Source: Lactuca virosa
Taxonomy: Eukaryota > Streptophyta > Magnoliopsida > Asterales > Asteraceae
Assembly (NCBI GenBank): GCA_928212115.1
Contig: CAKMRJ010005745.1
Location: forward strand, 79,539,735-79,603,734
DNA: 64,000 bases
Direction: 5' to 3'
How positions within the stretch are numbered: position 1 is the first letter of the stretch; every line of letters begins with the position of its first letter. The translations under genes and the position numbers were made by a program. Shown one piece after another: positions 10,903 to 23,602 of the stretch. The notes under the pieces are model-generated. The model made no database searches. It was not told the origin of the DNA and was given only the letters and a program-made list of their open reading frames with translations.

Positions 10903-11861
10903 TGTTGGATCTATATGCCCAAGAATCATTATTGAGTGATATTGCTAATGACATATGATCCTATAGGGTCACACCTTAATCAAGTTGGTACCTATTGAAT
11001 ATTTATTAAGTATTTGATTATTAATAAATAAATTCAAATCTTGTATTTAATTAGAGAATAATTACTGTTTTATGAAAATATTAATAAAAGAAGCAAAAAA
11101 CTAATCATTATGTGATATGGTATCATATAATATGTCATGTACAAAGTTTTGGACACGTTGGTTAACCATGATTAAATTAGTGAGTTACTCTACCATGGTT
11201 AAATAATTTAGGAGACAATTTTTGTCTCATTCTCTCCCCATGATCGTATGTAGTAAAGAGTATGGGAGGTTGCTTGCCAACCTCCCTTGTCTTGACTCAT
11301 CATGTTTTATGCTTTTAGAATACTTTATAGTATTTTATAGGTTTGACCTTACCTAGCATGGAATACATAAGAGAGTGTCTTGCATATGTTTGATCTAGTT
11401 TTTCGCACTTATATTCTCTGCAAAATAGAAGCCAAAACCATAGATTGTTCTACTCTTTTTCCTCTCATATTTTGAAGTTGGTTTGTGAATTTTTTGGCTC
11501 TTACTTTGTGTCTTCCTTTAGTGATTATTTGTTAAGCACTTAAAGGCGTAAAGAAAAAAGTAACACAAGAAGAAAGCTAGCATTTTGGGTACCTTATCTT
11601 GTTTGTGGATTACTTGTAGAGACGATCAAGCTTCTTGTTCTTACCATCTACTTCAACACCCCAAATCCAAAAGGGTACAAAGGCTTCAAAGGGTGTCATT
11701 CTAAAACTCCCTATGGTTGTTTTTAATACCATTCTAACCTCTTTAAAAGGATCCTTGATGGTTTGGTTTTGTTATATACTTGAAATTTCTTAGAAATTTT
11801 TAAAGCTTCCCTTGCTGGTTATTGTGAAAAAACTCTCTATTTTATGTATCAAAACCCATCA
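10903..11861 (+). repeat. Copia-2 5' LTR
   Basis: A 959 bp LTR (TG...CA) matched by 23847-24521 plus 35793-36033. A related LTR stands alone at about 46330-47353. Confidence 0.92.
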
Positions 11862-11862
11862 G

Positions 11863-11874
11863 TGGTATCAGAGC
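11863..11874 (+). other. Copia-2 primer binding site
   Basis: TGGTATCAGAGC, the exact tRNA-Met type site, one base after the LTR. Confidence 0.93.
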
Positions 11875-13366
11875 CATCTTTTAAATGTTAGAATGATTTT
11901 TTCATGTTATGATAATCTTTGATTTTTGAAAAACGAGCTTGAATTTCTTTTTGGCTAAAGATATGTCCATATTTTTTTTCTTTGGCAATTTGTTGTTTAA
12001 AAGTGTTTATTTATTATATAACCATTTCCCCATGCATTTTGGTTATATAAAAGTTGCATTAGAGAAAACAATGAGTTGTTTGTTGATATTTTTGATATGT
12101 TTGTTGTGTATAAACAACCCATTAGGACATTTGTTGTTGTTATTTATTTATTCATATGATGATATAATAGATAAATATGTATTATTTCATTTGTTTATTT
12201 TATATGTAATAAATTAGTTTTAGACTAGTTGTATTTTATTTTATAGAAATGTAAAAAGATGAGGCATGAAGATCTTATGAAGATATGAAGACATGGAGCC
12301 TTTTGCAGACCTTGAAGTGTCCTATTAAGTCCTTTAGGAAATTACTTAATATTTGTTGTGATGGATCACAATAAATATTACTAGAATATGGATTTGTATA
12401 TGGATTTGCTTGTTATTAAATTTTGTATATATGTAAATGTGTTTGCCATGCTAAAAACATTTCACAAAAAATAACATCAACTTGGGGTTTAGAATTTTAA
12501 ATAAAAGTTTCCAACATAAGATGTCAAAAATTGAGTTTTTATTAAAAAGAGTTTTAATTTTTTTGGAACTCTTAAATAGCCACACTTTTAAAGATTTAAA
12601 AGGGTTTAAAATGTTTTTTTTAACTTTATATAAACTCTATAACTCTATAATAAAAGAAAGTTTTATTAAAAAGTTAAGAACCGATTCCAATCGTTATAAC
12701 GTCGAATTAAAATTCAATATAAAATTTAACTGGTGAAATTGGATGTGAAATAAGTTCAACGTTATAAATTTTGGATCACTTTAAAATGTACCATGAAATA
12801 ATTCATGCATGAAATATTCATGATACAAAATGTTTTAAAATGCTAGAATAATAAAACATTTATAAAAGTCCTTATTTCAAAACTTCAAATCTATGCAATC
12901 CACTTAAAAATCTCTTAGCATTTTTGTGTAGTTCTTATGGATTTTAGGGTCACCTTATCTATTTGGGTTGTAAAAAAATGGCCAAGGTGTTTTATATTTA
13001 CTTATGGGATAAAGGTCACCTAACCATTTGTGAAATATAGTTCACAAGTTTTTTTAAATGGATGATTTGATCAAATTCTTATGTGATAAAGGTCACCTTA
13101 GCATAAGAGTTTTGAGGCATAGTTGGGATGAACATGTCATTAAAAACAAAAGTAATGTTTTTTGGATCCAATTAATCTAAGAATTACATAAGAGTTGTAA
13201 TTGGTAATCACAACCTACCAATCAACAAAATCACTTGTGTAGTGGGTCACCGCCTCAAGTTATTTTGGGTGATGTGGATCTTAGATTTTCAAATTTAATT
13301 TAAAGGGTAATTAATTTTAAAAGAAATCATATCAAAGATATTAAAATGAATCTTATTATTTTGTAG
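11875..13366 (+). other. Copia-2 long leader ending in a 3' splice-site-like motif
   Basis: About 1.5 kb, very AT-rich and without a convincing gene. The last bases are TCTTATTATTTTGTAG, a strong plant 3' splice site whose AG (13365-13366) touches the gag ATG. A long leader that ends this way suggests an intron removed to reach gag. A possible donor, AAGGGTACAAAG, lies in the LTR near 11675 but is weak. Confidence 0.6.
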
Positions 13367-14241
13367 ATGACTATCCTAACTGTAAGTACCTCATCACTCA
13401 CTATCCGATCGATCCTCGAAAAAGAAAAACTAAGTGGACCCAACTTTCTTGATTGGTTTATACAACTAGGATTGTCATCGAGCTTGAGAAAAAGGACTAT
13501 GTCCTTGATGAACCTGTCCTGGAAGAGCTTCTGGCCATGCTGCCAAAACATTGAAAGATGCTCGGGCAAATATGTAATTGATTCGACCGAAGTGGCTTGT
13601 ATCATGCTTGCAACTATGACTCATGAGCTTCAAAAAACTTTTGAGTTTCATGAAGCATTTGACATGATTGAGAAACTTAGAATCATGTTTCAAGTTCAGG
13701 CTAAGAAAGAGAGGTTTAAGACCTTGAATGCTATCATTGGTTGCAAGATGGCTGAGGGATCTTCTGTAAGTGCACATGTAATCAAAATGAAAGCTTATGT
13801 TGAGCAGCTTATCCGCCTCAAATTCCCATTTGGGGATAAGCTAGCGACCAATGTGATCCTAGCCTCGTTACCTAAGTCATTCAACCAATTTGTGATGAAC
13901 TTCACAATGAATGAATGGGAGAGGAGCATTAATGAGCTTCATAACATGCTCAAGAATGTCAAGTAAAACATCAAGAAATATGGGAATAATCAAGTGCTGA
14001 TGATTCGCGAGGGTCAGATCTCCAAGAAGAAAACTGGTAAGGGAAAGACAAAGCTGTCAAGAAAGGCAAGGGAAAAGGAAAAGGGCCAAGGGAAGCCTCC
14101 TGCTACCAACCCAACTCCTAAGCTCAAACTTGTTGCTGACTCTGATTGCTTTCACTGCAATGAAAGGGGACATTGGAAACACAACTGTCCCAAGTACCTA
14201 GAGGAAGTTAAGAAAAACAAGGCCAACCAGGTTGGCACCTA
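13367..14241 (+). pseudogene. Copia-2 gag
   Basis: From the ATG at 13367 the frame is open for 199 codons. It has a copia Gag (UBN2-type) pattern: LSGPNFLDWF near residues 23-32, an AFDMIEKLRIMFQ block and a helical tail ending at 13966. After a frameshift, 13994-14242 carries a Lys-rich segment and the CCHC zinc knuckle CFHCNERGHWKHNCPKY. Lengths fit a complete copia Gag of about 280 residues. The start is chosen by the splice-site-like sequence directly before it. It would build the particle and bind the RNA. Confidence 0.85.
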
Positions 14242-14249
14242 AGGTATAT

Positions 14250-15620
14250 ATGTGATTGAATTATATGAATTATGTACTAATTCTTGGTTATTCGATACTG
14301 GAAGTGGTACTAACGTCTGTAATGATTTGCAGGGACTAAAGAATGTTAGAGAACTTAGAGATGGCGATTTGGAACTCCATGTGGGAAATGGCACTTGAGT
14401 AGCTGTCAAAGTCATATGACAATATCATATTTTGCTTCCAAATGGTATTAAACTTATTTTGAACTATTGTTATGTACCTAGTTTAATTAGGAATATTATC
14501 ACTACTTCTCATTTGTATGAACAAGGTTTTCGTTATAAGTTTGACTTTGATTCTGAAAACATCATTGTGTTTAAAGATAATGTGTTTTATTTTTAGACTA
14601 GTCCCAATAATGGAATATATGAAATCGATTTAAATGGTTCATACCAAAAGGACAATTCAATGACAACTTAACAAATAAGAAAACAAAGTTAGACTCAAGT
14701 AAAACTTATTTATGGCATTGTTGACTTAGGCAATAAACAAAACTCACATGGCTAAGCCTCAAAAGGATGGCATCTTAGAATCAACAGGCTCAGAGTCTTT
14801 TGATGTATGTGAATTATGTCTATGTGGCAAGATAACTAAAGCTACTTTTACCGGTGTTGGTTAAAGAGCTTCAGATCTATTAGGACTCATACATACTGAT
14901 GTATGTGGACCTTTTAGGACGATAACAAAGAAGCAGTGAAAGATACTTCATTACATTTAATGATGACTTCAGTAGATTTGGATATGTATATCTCATGAAA
15001 CACGAACATGAAGCATTCGATATCTTCAAGGTATTCCAAAATTAAGTACAAAACCAACTTGGTAAAAGATTAAAACCATACGATCAGATCGTAGTGGTGA
15101 ATATCTAAGCTATGAGTTTGATGAACATCTTAATAATTGTGGCATAGTGTCATAACTCACTCCACCAGGAACACCACAACATAATGGTGTTTTGGAAAAG
15201 AGAAACCATACTCTACCTGATATGGTACGATCAATGATGAGTCATACTACCCTTCCTCATTCTTTTTGGGGTTATACCCTCAAGACCACAGTTCGAATTG
15301 TAAACATGGTCCCTACTAAAAAAGTTTAGTAAGACTCTCTTCGAGTTATGGCATGGAAAATTTCCATCAATGTCTTACTTAAAGATATGGGGTTGTGAAG
15401 CATATGTTAAAAGATAGACTTCTAACAAGCTTGACCCCAGATCTCAAAAGTGTATCTTTGTGGGATACCCAAAAGAAACCATGGGTTATTACTTCTTCTA
15501 GAAAGAAGAGAACCGAGTGTTCATAGCTAGGAAAGCAGTGTTTCTTGAAAGTAACTTTATATTGCATAAAGAAAGTGGGAGCCCCATTGATATCTAACAA
15601 ATTCAAGAGACACAACCTTT
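14250..15620 (+). pseudogene. Copia-2 protease and integrase
   Basis: The protease site reads SWLFDTGSGTNVCNDLQGL (about 14280-14336), with D-T-G intact. Integrase remnants follow: HTDVCGPF near 14890, SDRSGEY-like sequence near 15085-15110, then TPPGTPQHNGVLEKRN and a SFWGY block at about 15160-15270. Next come WGCEAYVK and the FVGYPKETMGYYF-like block near 15400-15500. Several stops and small indels break the frame. The integrase would insert the cDNA into the host chromosome. Confidence 0.8.
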
Positions 15621-15829
15621 AGTTGAGAATGATAATCAACAAAGCATTGTTGAACCTGAAACTTTCGTTCAGATGTCGAAAATCACACCAACTGTACGAC
15701 GCTCCAGTAGACCTCGTCAAGAACCTCATAGATTTGGATTTTTTGTTCCTAAAGAGGAAGTCTTCTTGATGCATCGATGTGAGCCCATCAATTACAAGGT
15801 AGCTACTACATACCCAAATTCTGATAAAT

Positions 15830-16768
15830 AGCTTGAAGCCATGAGAGCTGAAATTCAGTCCATGAATGACAATCAAGTACGGGAATTGGTTGACTTTCTG
15901 CCTAACAACAAGTCTGTTGGAAGCAAGTGGATATTCAAGAAGAAGATTGACATGGATGGAAATGTACAAACTTTCAAAGCACGAATTGTTGCGAAAGGGT
16001 ATACTCAAATTCAAGGCGTTGACTATGAAGATACCTTCTCTCCAGTTTCTAAGATCAAATCTTTTAGGATTATCATGGCCATAGCTGTATATTACGACTA
16101 TGAGATATGGAAAATGAATGTCAAAACCTCTTTCATTAATGGATATCTTGAGTAAGATGTCTATATGGAATAGCCTGAAGTTTTTTTCAAACTAGATAAC
16201 CTAAAGAAGGTCTGTAAACTGAAGAAGTCCATTTATGGATTTAAACAAGCATCTAGGGCCTGGTATCTTCGTTTTGATGAAAACATCAAAAATTTTGGAT
16301 TATCACAAACCCCGATAAACCATGTGTATACATCAAAGCAAGTGGGAGCCAAATTGTTTTTCCAATTCTATATGTTGATGGCATATTACTGATCGGGAAA
16401 GATATCCCAACATTGAAAGAGACTAAGGCTTACCTTACTAAGTCCTTTCAAATGAAAGATCTAGGGAATGATGCATACATCCTCAGTATCAGGATATATA
16501 AAGATAGATCCCAAAGATTCATTGGTTTGAGTCAGAGCACATACAGTGACAAAGTATTAAAATGATTTTCAACAGATAACTCAAAATAAGGAATTGTACC
16601 AATACTGTGCGACACTATTCTGTCTAAGGCTGACATCCCTAGTACTAGAGATGAGATCAAAAGAATGAGTAGCATACCATATGCTTCAGCAGTAGGTTCA
16701 ATTATGTATGCTATGACATATACAAGGTCGGATGTAGCTTATGATATTTACATCTTGATTTCCAGGTA
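15830..16768 (+). pseudogene. Copia-2 reverse transcriptase
   Basis: The open piece 15841-16155 gives the copia RT start: WIFKKKIDMDGNVQTFKARI, VAKGYTQIQGVDYEDTFSPV, then MNVKTSFINGYLE and, past a stop, YGFKQASRAWYLRF. The catalytic box is LYVDGILLIG at about 16368-16397: the second Asp of YVDD has become Gly, which alone would kill the enzyme. The gene ends at YTRSDVAYDIYILISRY, where foreign DNA starts. RNase H is absent. Confidence 0.88.
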
Positions 16769-17828
16769 TTCCTTTTATACCCTTGTTTTGAGAAATGTTG
16801 GAAAAATGTGTCCCTTGTAGTGTTTGGAGGAAATGTATGTTTAGAGGGACACTATGCGTCCGGCTCTGAATGTATGGTGTTGAGAACGCTATAAGTCCCT
16901 CTCGAATGCTTAGCATTTTTGGCTGGAATCAAAACCCTAATCTTTAGGGTTTGGACTGTATTTAAGCATCATTCCTTAACTTCAGTCTCCCTCTCTATTT
17001 TGAAATCCTAAAGTGTGTGAGTGTGTTTTGAAGCTTGGAGTGTCATTTTGGTGTCATCTTGGTGTTCTTGGTGGTGAAGAAAGAATATTGAAGTTGTGGT
17101 GTTTCACTCAAGGCCTTGGATCCAACATCTACACTCCCTTGTGCATCTTTTGAAGGTATAAAGCTCCAACCTTGATGAGTTTTCCCTTTAGATCTTTCTC
17201 TAGCTTAAAAGTTACATCTTTTGTCCCGAATCTTGATCCTTGTGAGTATGGAATGCTCCTGGACCTTTGAGTTGTCCTTTTAGATGTTTTAGGGTGTGAT
17301 AAGTCATAAAAATATAGTCTTGGTCGTTAGTTCCCTTCGATGCATGAGCTAAGATGTCTTATTGGGTTAAGAAGTTAGTGTTTTTTATATTAAGCACTTA
17401 ATAACCATGCTAGACCATAAAGTTGGAAACTTTATGGTTAAGGACATCATTTGGGGTCTAGATCTGGAATTCGGATGAAAGAGCTTAAAGACTAAGCTCT
17501 TAATAGAAGAAATAAGTAGCAGCTGAAGAACGCCACACGTTCCCCATGGGATGCTATGCGTCCGTGATCTGTTTCGCGTTCTGGCTAAAGGGGTGAGAAT
17601 TCTATGCGTTCATTCTGGATGCTATGCGTTCTCAACTGAGTTGACTTAGTTGACTTTTTGACTTTTTGACCTTTTGGATTGGACTATATTTTGACCAAGT
17701 TTGACCTAAGGGTATTTTGGGTATTTTAAGCTGCACTATGAGTTTTGGTCATTGTTATTTGTAAAGGTGACTGATAGAGTTGGTTTTCAGAGCATCATGT
17801 TGTTTTAGATTTTTCGTCTATCTATGAG

Positions 17829-17834
17829 GTGAGT
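17829..17834 (+). promoter_or_regulatory. Putative 5' splice site in Gypsy-2 LTR
   Basis: GAG/GTGAGT fits the plant donor consensus and is conserved in four other LTRs here. Paired with the acceptor at 19158-19159 it would define an intron of 1331 nt that removes the LTR end and the primer site. Confidence 0.55.
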
Positions 17835-17884
17835 CTCCTCGCTATATCCATGGGTCGAAGGCACCAATGCCGACCCATTATTTG

Positions 17885-17888
<4 letters not shown>

Positions 17889-17918
<30 letters not shown>
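17889..17918. repeat. TA microsatellite
   Basis: About 15 uninterrupted TA units inside the Gypsy-2 LTR. Confidence 0.95.
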
Positions 17919-17919
<1 letters not shown>

Positions 17920-18333
17920 GGTTGTTATGTGATATATGTGTTTTGTAATCGGCTTTAAATGCACCCCAGGACGGGGCCCACTATGGTATGTCGGGTTGAA
18001 ATACACCCCAGGGCAGAGCCCACTATGAGATGTTTGGGTTGAAACATACCCCAGGGCGGGTCCCAGTTGTATGTTTGGTATGTGGTACTTTGGAGGAACT
18101 CACTAAGCCTTTTTGCTTACAGTTGTGTTTATGGTTTCAAGTACTGCCAGTATTAAAGGGAAGGACCCGGCGTGATGGTACAACATTCTCCGCTCATGTT
18201 TTCCGCACATTTTGGATATTATTTTTCTGATGATTTTGTTATTGTGTATTGTGGGTGTTTTGGAACAACTTGATTTATGAAACTATTGGCTTTTAAAATG
18301 AAAAAATTTACTTCTGTTTTGGGTTGTTACAAG

Positions 18334-18347
18334 TTGGTATCTAAGCC
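18334..18347 (+). other. Gypsy-2 primer binding site
   Basis: TTGGTATCTAAGCC is the tRNA-Met type site with two changes from TGGTATCAGAGC. Confidence 0.85.
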
Positions 18348-19166
18348 TTGGTTTGAGGGATTTGGACACACTTTAGGGTGTGTTAGAACTCAAACTGAGG
18401 AAATGACAATCTTTTCAAAAGAAAAAGAAATCAGATTTCTGAAAAGATTTTTATTAAGTACAAGGGGGAGGGGTACGATGTGTGCAATCAACCGATCTCA
18501 AGTAAGTGGTTCTCAAATTACCCACACCTATGTATTGTGATTAGTATGCTTGATTTGTGAACTGCATGCTAGAATATTGCTAAGGATACCTTCAGGAACC
18601 ATATGATAGAATTACCTGATTTGTACGATGCCTGTTAGCCTAGGAGGATTGGGTATTATGTCTTACTTGAAATTGATATTGGCTTAGTTTATTGCTAAGT
18701 GTATACTTTCAAAGTGGTATACAATTAGGATTATATAGCCCTAGAATGATCTATTTAGCCTTATTTCCTGTTCATTGTTTGGTTGTGGACTTATGGTGGA
18801 ATCATTATTTGACAGCCTATGTGATACTATTGTGTATAACTTGCATGCATAAGGAAAACAACGGTGTTGATTGAGGTTCTCGGTATAGTGAGCAGTGGGA
18901 GTTGAGGATTCCTAGGAAAGCATATGATATGTACGTTGTTTTTCATAAGATTGGTATTTGGTTCTAGTATGGTGACTTTGAGGAATCAGGACAGGTCTTT
19001 AGGAATGTACATATAGGTATGAAAGGTAGTATTGGGCATGTACTAATGGAAGCACAAGATCTGTACTTGAGACAAGAACATACCTGAGATTTCTAAGGTT
19101 ACCTGTATGTTGTGAGTTCCCTTGGGTTTATGCTGATTATTTATACGTTTGTATTTCAGCTTAAGT
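18348..19166 (+). other. Gypsy-2 leader ending in a 3' splice-site-like motif
   Basis: About 820 bp without a gene. It ends TATACGTTTGTATTTCAG (AG at 19158-19159), seven bases before the gag ATG. Confidence 0.6.
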
Positions 19167-20270
19167 ATGGTGATGAATCGAGGAGGAGGTTCTGGCTCAT
19201 GCTCAGAACCAGTCGATGAGAGGCAGCGCGATTTCATTACAGTTGAGGTTACTCGCGGTATCTTGGATGCTAACCCTGTGATGTTTGGTACCATCAACGA
19301 GGGGATTATGGAGCACATGGATGAGCAGATCAGGTCCTTTCGAGCCAATATTATTGTAGGTCATATTGGAGCGTGAAATCCCCTATTTCGGGAGTTTAAG
19401 GCGTGTGGAGCTCCATAGATATTTGGGGCTAAGGACCCCATCGCTAGCCGATGTTGTCTCGCTGACATGGAGAATGCTGATCGGAAAAGTTTTTTTACTG
19501 AGAGGGCAAATATGGGATTTCTATCATGCCTACTAAGGGACCGACCTCAAGACTGGTGGGATGAGGTTGGCTGAGCTATAGCGTCTATGGGTGTGGCAGC
19601 CATGACTTGGGAAGATTTTGTTTCGAGGTTTCAGAAGGAGTTTGCACTAGCTATCGAGGTGCAACAGCTGGCGAGGGAGTTCTAGGATCTTCGTCAGACT
19701 ACTGAGACTGTGGCGGAGATCACCGCTAAATTTCGTGAGAGGGCTATGTTGGTTCCGCAGTACGTTGTGGATGAAGATATGAAGAAGACGAGATACCACG
19801 AAATGTTAAGGGATGACATCAGGGAGTTTGTGAGCTTTCCGGGGTGCAAGACTCTGAATGATATGATTGAGAGGGCCCATGAACGGGAGATTGAGCTGGA
19901 GCTTCAGACGAAGTGCAATCCGGAGCAGGCGCAGGCAGCGGTGGGCCAGGGGCCAGCAGGGCCGAGGCCGTTGTGGTAAGTGTGGCAAGCCGCACAGTGG
20001 GTTCATTATGTTTTAGTTGTGGTAAACCGGGTCATATGAGTAGGGACTGCCCCTAGGGTGCTCTAATTTGCTTTCATTGCAATCAGACCAGCCATAAAAT
20101 GGACGATTGTTCGAGATTAGCATGTGGGGAAGTGGTGGCGCCTGCACCAACCACCTTGAGGATTACTAATGGCCGCCAGGGCGAGGCGAAGGCACCTGTG
20201 GTGAAGAGCAGGTATTTTCAGCTGACCACCGATGAGGCCCGTGCAGCACCAGATGTGGTTACTGGTATGT
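19167..20270 (+). pseudogene. Gypsy-2 gag
   Basis: The ATG at 19167 gives MVMNRGGGSGSCSEP. After one frame break come the capsid blocks: FFTERANMGFLSCLLRDRPQ (19490-19545), WWDEVG, the FQKEFALAIEVQQLAREF region, then the open stretch 19710-19979 with FRERAMLVPQYVVDEDMKKT. The tail holds zinc knuckles CFSCGKPGHMSRDCP (about 20011-20055) and a second, altered one, CFHCNQTSHKMDDCS. Stops at several places show that it is dead. The role in particle assembly is inferred from the family. Confidence 0.85.
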
Positions 20271-20329
20271 GATTTATTTATATCTTTTATTGCTTTCCTT
20301 ACTTATGCTCATGTTATATCTGATCTTAT

Positions 20330-20880
20330 ATATGGATCTTTTTGGTCAACGATATGACTACTCATGTTCTTTTTGATTCGGGTGCTACCCGATCCTTTGT
20401 ATCACTTTCACTTAGAAAGAAGTTCAATGATGCTCCCGGGATTCTGGATTACCCATTGGAGGTCGAGATCGTTCTATGAGTGCTTCAAGGGTACATCGTG
20501 GGTGTGTCCTAAACCTGTTCAGTGAGAGGTACTTTATTGATTTGGTGTCGATTCCTCTGCGCGGATCGAAGGTTATCATCGGGATGGGGCTGGTTGGGCC
20601 CCAATGGGGCCATGATCGACTGTGAGTGCCTGTTAGTGATAGTGCAAACCCCAAGTTGGGAAGAAATGGTTATTCCTGGCGAGAGAGCTTCGTGTGGTCC
20701 GACTCTCTGTTCAGCTGCGAGGTCCAGGAGATATCTTCAGCATGGTTGTTCTGGCTTCCTGGATTATGTGGCAGACACTCGAGTTGAGGGCACGACGTCG
20801 TGGAGTGAGGTGCCCATTGCTCGGGATTTCCCCAATGTGTTTCTATAGGAGTTAACAGGAGTGACTCCTGCGAGGCAAAG
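20330..20880 (+). pseudogene. Gypsy-2 protease
   Basis: The active site VLFDSGATRSFVS is at about 20366-20404 with D-S-G intact. Downstream are IGMGLVG-like and DCECLLVIVQTPSW blocks, and RDFPNVFL near 20823-20849 marks the linker to RT. Two or more frame changes. Confidence 0.8.
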
Positions 20881-22170
20881 TCGATTTTTGGATTGATCTG
20901 GTTCCTGGAGCTACTCCAATAGCCAAGGCACCATACCGCTTGGCAAAACTAGAGATGCAGGAGTTGTCTACACAGCTTCAGGAGCTGCTAGACAAGGGAT
21001 TTATTCAGTTGAGTAGCTCACCTTAGGGAGCATCGATCCTGTTTGTGAATCAGAAAGACGGTTCACACATGATGTTCATTAACTACCGGGAGTTGAATAA
21101 GCTACCGGTGAAGAACCGTTACCCACTCCTGAGGTTCGATGACTTATTTGACTAGCTTCAGGGTGCATCTTGGTTTTCCAAGATTGATTTGTGATCATGG
21201 TACCATCAGATGAGGATCAGGGATGATGATGTGTAGAAGACGGCTTTCAGGAATCGTTATGGTCATTATGAGTTCGTGGTGATGCCATTCGGGCTCACCA
21301 ACGCACCGACAACGTTTATGGATCTCATGAATCGGGTTTTCAGGCTCATGATAGATTGGTCAGTGATAGTATTCATAGATGATATTATAGAATACTCCAA
21401 TACCAAGGAGTAGCAATGAGGAGCACTTGCGAGAGGTGTTGGAGATTCTAAAGAGGGAGAGGTTGTATGCAAAATTCTCCAAACGTGATTTCTGGTTGCG
21501 TGATGTGCAGTTCTTGGGGCACATCGTCAACGAGAAGGGTATATTGGTTAACCTGGCCAAGATCGAGGCCGTAAGGCGATGGGAGGTCCCGAGGACCCCA
21601 TCTAACATTCAGAGCTTCTTGGGTCTCGCGGGGTATTATCGGAGATTGATCTGGGATTTCTCCAAGATTGTAGTGCCTTTGAACCGTTTGACAAAGAAGA
21701 ATGTCAACTTTCAATGGGGCCCCGATTAACATTTGTCTTTTGAGACTCTGAGGCAGAGATTATGTGAGGCCTTGATTCTCACGCTTCCCAAGGGTATGGA
21801 TGATTTTGTGTTTTATTATGAAGACTCTATTTCGTTATTGGGAGTTGTCCTTATGTAGAGGGGTCATGTGATTGCTTACGCTTCAAGGCAGCTGAAGCCT
21901 CATGAAGCGAATTATCTTACACATGATTTTGAGTTGGGGGATGTGGTTTTTGCCCTCAAGATTTAGAGGCATTATTTATATGGCGTTAGGTGTACTATCT
22001 ACACTAACCACAAGAGGTTGAGGTACTTGATGGACAAGTCAAATTTAAATATGTGGAAGCGGAGATGGTTGGATGTGGTAAAGGATTATGATTGTGAGAT
22101 CTTGTACCACCCTGGGAATGCCAATATGGTGGCTGATGTTTTGAGCCGTAAGGCAGTGATTACTCCTATC
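20880..22170 (+). pseudogene. Gypsy-2 reverse transcriptase and RNase H
   Basis: RT blocks in order: EMQELSTQLQELLDKGFI near 20950-21005, NYRELNKLPVKNRYPL near 21080-21125, FVVMPFGLTNAPTTFMDLMN near 21275-21330, catalytic FIDDI at 21372-21386. An open stretch 21427-21729 follows with LYAKFSKRDFWLRDVQFLGH and SFLGLAGYYRRL. RNase H follows with VIAYASRQLKPHEANY near 21870-21915 and DYDCEILYHPGNANMVADVL ending near 22143. Stops occur in several core motifs, for example in place of the Leu in LFDQLQGA. Confidence 0.88.
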
Positions 22171-22178
22171 GTGGATAT

Positions 22179-23602
22179 TTGCTTGATGATGGTTATTACT
22201 TCGCCCTTATTGGATATGATCAAGAAGGTTTGGGTAAATGGATTGAAAAAGGAGAATTGGAAGGCAGGCAAACCAGGGGGAAAATTCCTTTATTTTTCAG
22301 AGACAGTCAGGGGTTTTTGACTCAATGTGGTAGACTTTGGGTTCCGACTATCAGTGGGGTGAGACAAACAGTTCTAGAAGAGGCTCATAAGTCAAAGTTT
22401 TTGATTCATCCAGTAGACACGAAGATGTATCGGGATCTAAAACTGAGTTATTGGTGGACCTGTATGAAGAGGGAAATAACATGGTTTGTTGAGCGGTGCT
22501 TGAATTACAGGAAATTCAAGGCCGAACATCAGAGACCCCACGAAAAGATGCAACCATTACCCATTACCATGTGGAAATGGGAAGAGATTACCATGGATTT
22601 CATCACAAAGCTGCCAAGGACGGCACGTGGAGTTGATTCTATTTGGTTCATTGTTGATAGATTGACCAAGAGTGCACATTTCATAACGATTGTCGAGAGT
22701 ATATCTACTAAGAAGTTAGATAACATCTACATTCAAGAGGTGGTGGTTTAGCATGAGGTGCCAATTTTAATGGTTTTAGACTGGGATGTTCGTTTTACCT
22801 CTAGGTTTTGGAGGAAGTTTCATGAGGAGTTGGGTACTCTGTTGAATTTTAGTACAACATACTATCCCCATACCGATGGTCAGAGAGAGCGGATAATTCA
22901 GACGCTCGAAGATATGCTCTGGGCGTATGTATTAGATTGGGCGTGTGCATTAGATTTTGGAGGGAGTTGGGATACTTACCTTCCGCTGGTCGAGTTCTCC
23001 TACAATAACAGTTATCATGCCAACATTGACTGACCACCATTCAAGATGTTGTATGGAAGGAGGTGTAGGACCCCAGTTTGATGGGGAAAGGTCGAGCATC
23101 GGGTCATGGGAAGTAATGAAGTGGTACTCAAGACCACTGAGTTGATTCAGCAGGTGTGCGACAGGTTGCTAGTCGCGCAAAGCCGGAAGAATAGTTATGC
23201 AGATCGGCGACGTTCGGACCTCGAGTTTCCTATGGGGGACTTGGTGCTTGTAAAGGTGTCACCTTGGAAAGGTGTCATCCGATTTCGGAAGCGGGGCAAG
23301 TTGGGCCCCAGATTTATCAGCCCCTTCAGGATTACTGCTCAGGTGGACAGGATTGCATACGAGTTGGATTTGCCGTATGATCTCAGTCAAATCCACAACA
23401 CTTTCCATGCTTCTCAGCTTCGGAAGTGTGTGGCCGATGAGTCCGCAGTTATCCCTTTGGACGATATTCAGGTTGATGATCGCCTGAATTATGTCGAGAG
23501 ACCAGTGGCGATCTTGGATAGGAATATGAAGACCTTACATAATAAGGTAGTATCTTTGGTCAAGATCCAGTGGCAGCATTGGAAGTGTTCCGAATAGACT
23601 TA
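22179..23602 (+). pseudogene. Gypsy-2 integrase with C-terminal chromodomain-like end
   Basis: The zinc-binding part is near 22380-22520 (AHKSKFLIHPVDTKMYRDLK, then ERCLNYRKFK, where the second Cys of the usual CxxC is Tyr-Arg). The catalytic core has MDFITKLPRT (first Asp, about 22595), LDWDVRFTSRFW (second Asp, about 22780) and TDGQRERIIQTLEDML (Glu, about 22885). The GPF-type C-terminal region GKLGPRFISPFRI and VSLVKIQWQHWK near 23560 resembles the chromodomain tail of chromoviruses. A TAG near 22750 and a small tandem duplication near 22920-22960 break the core. Confidence 0.88.

Larger units (their letters stand above)
16796..18331 (+). repeat. Gypsy-2 5' LTR
   Basis: About 1.5 kb, ending GGGTTGTTACA before the primer site. 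It carries repeated words like CTATGCGTCC or TATGCGTT (16850-17640), the motif GAGGTGAGTCTCC (17826-17838) and a TA run. The layout matches the LTR of Gypsy-1. Confidence 0.8.
16796..23602 (+). mobile_element. Gypsy-2: chromovirus-type Ty3/gypsy without 3' LTR
   Basis: Plus-strand element with 5' LTR, primer site, leader, gag, protease, RT, RNase H and integrase in order. The integrase C-terminus ends near 23602, and copia-type 3' sequence follows within a few tens of bases. There is no purine tract and no 3' LTR, and Copia-2 lacks its RNase H at this junction, so one deletion probably removed both. The left boundary is taken as TGTTGGAAAAATG; copia sequence becomes unrecognisable slightly earlier, near 16769. 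No target duplication can be shown. Confidence 0.82.
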
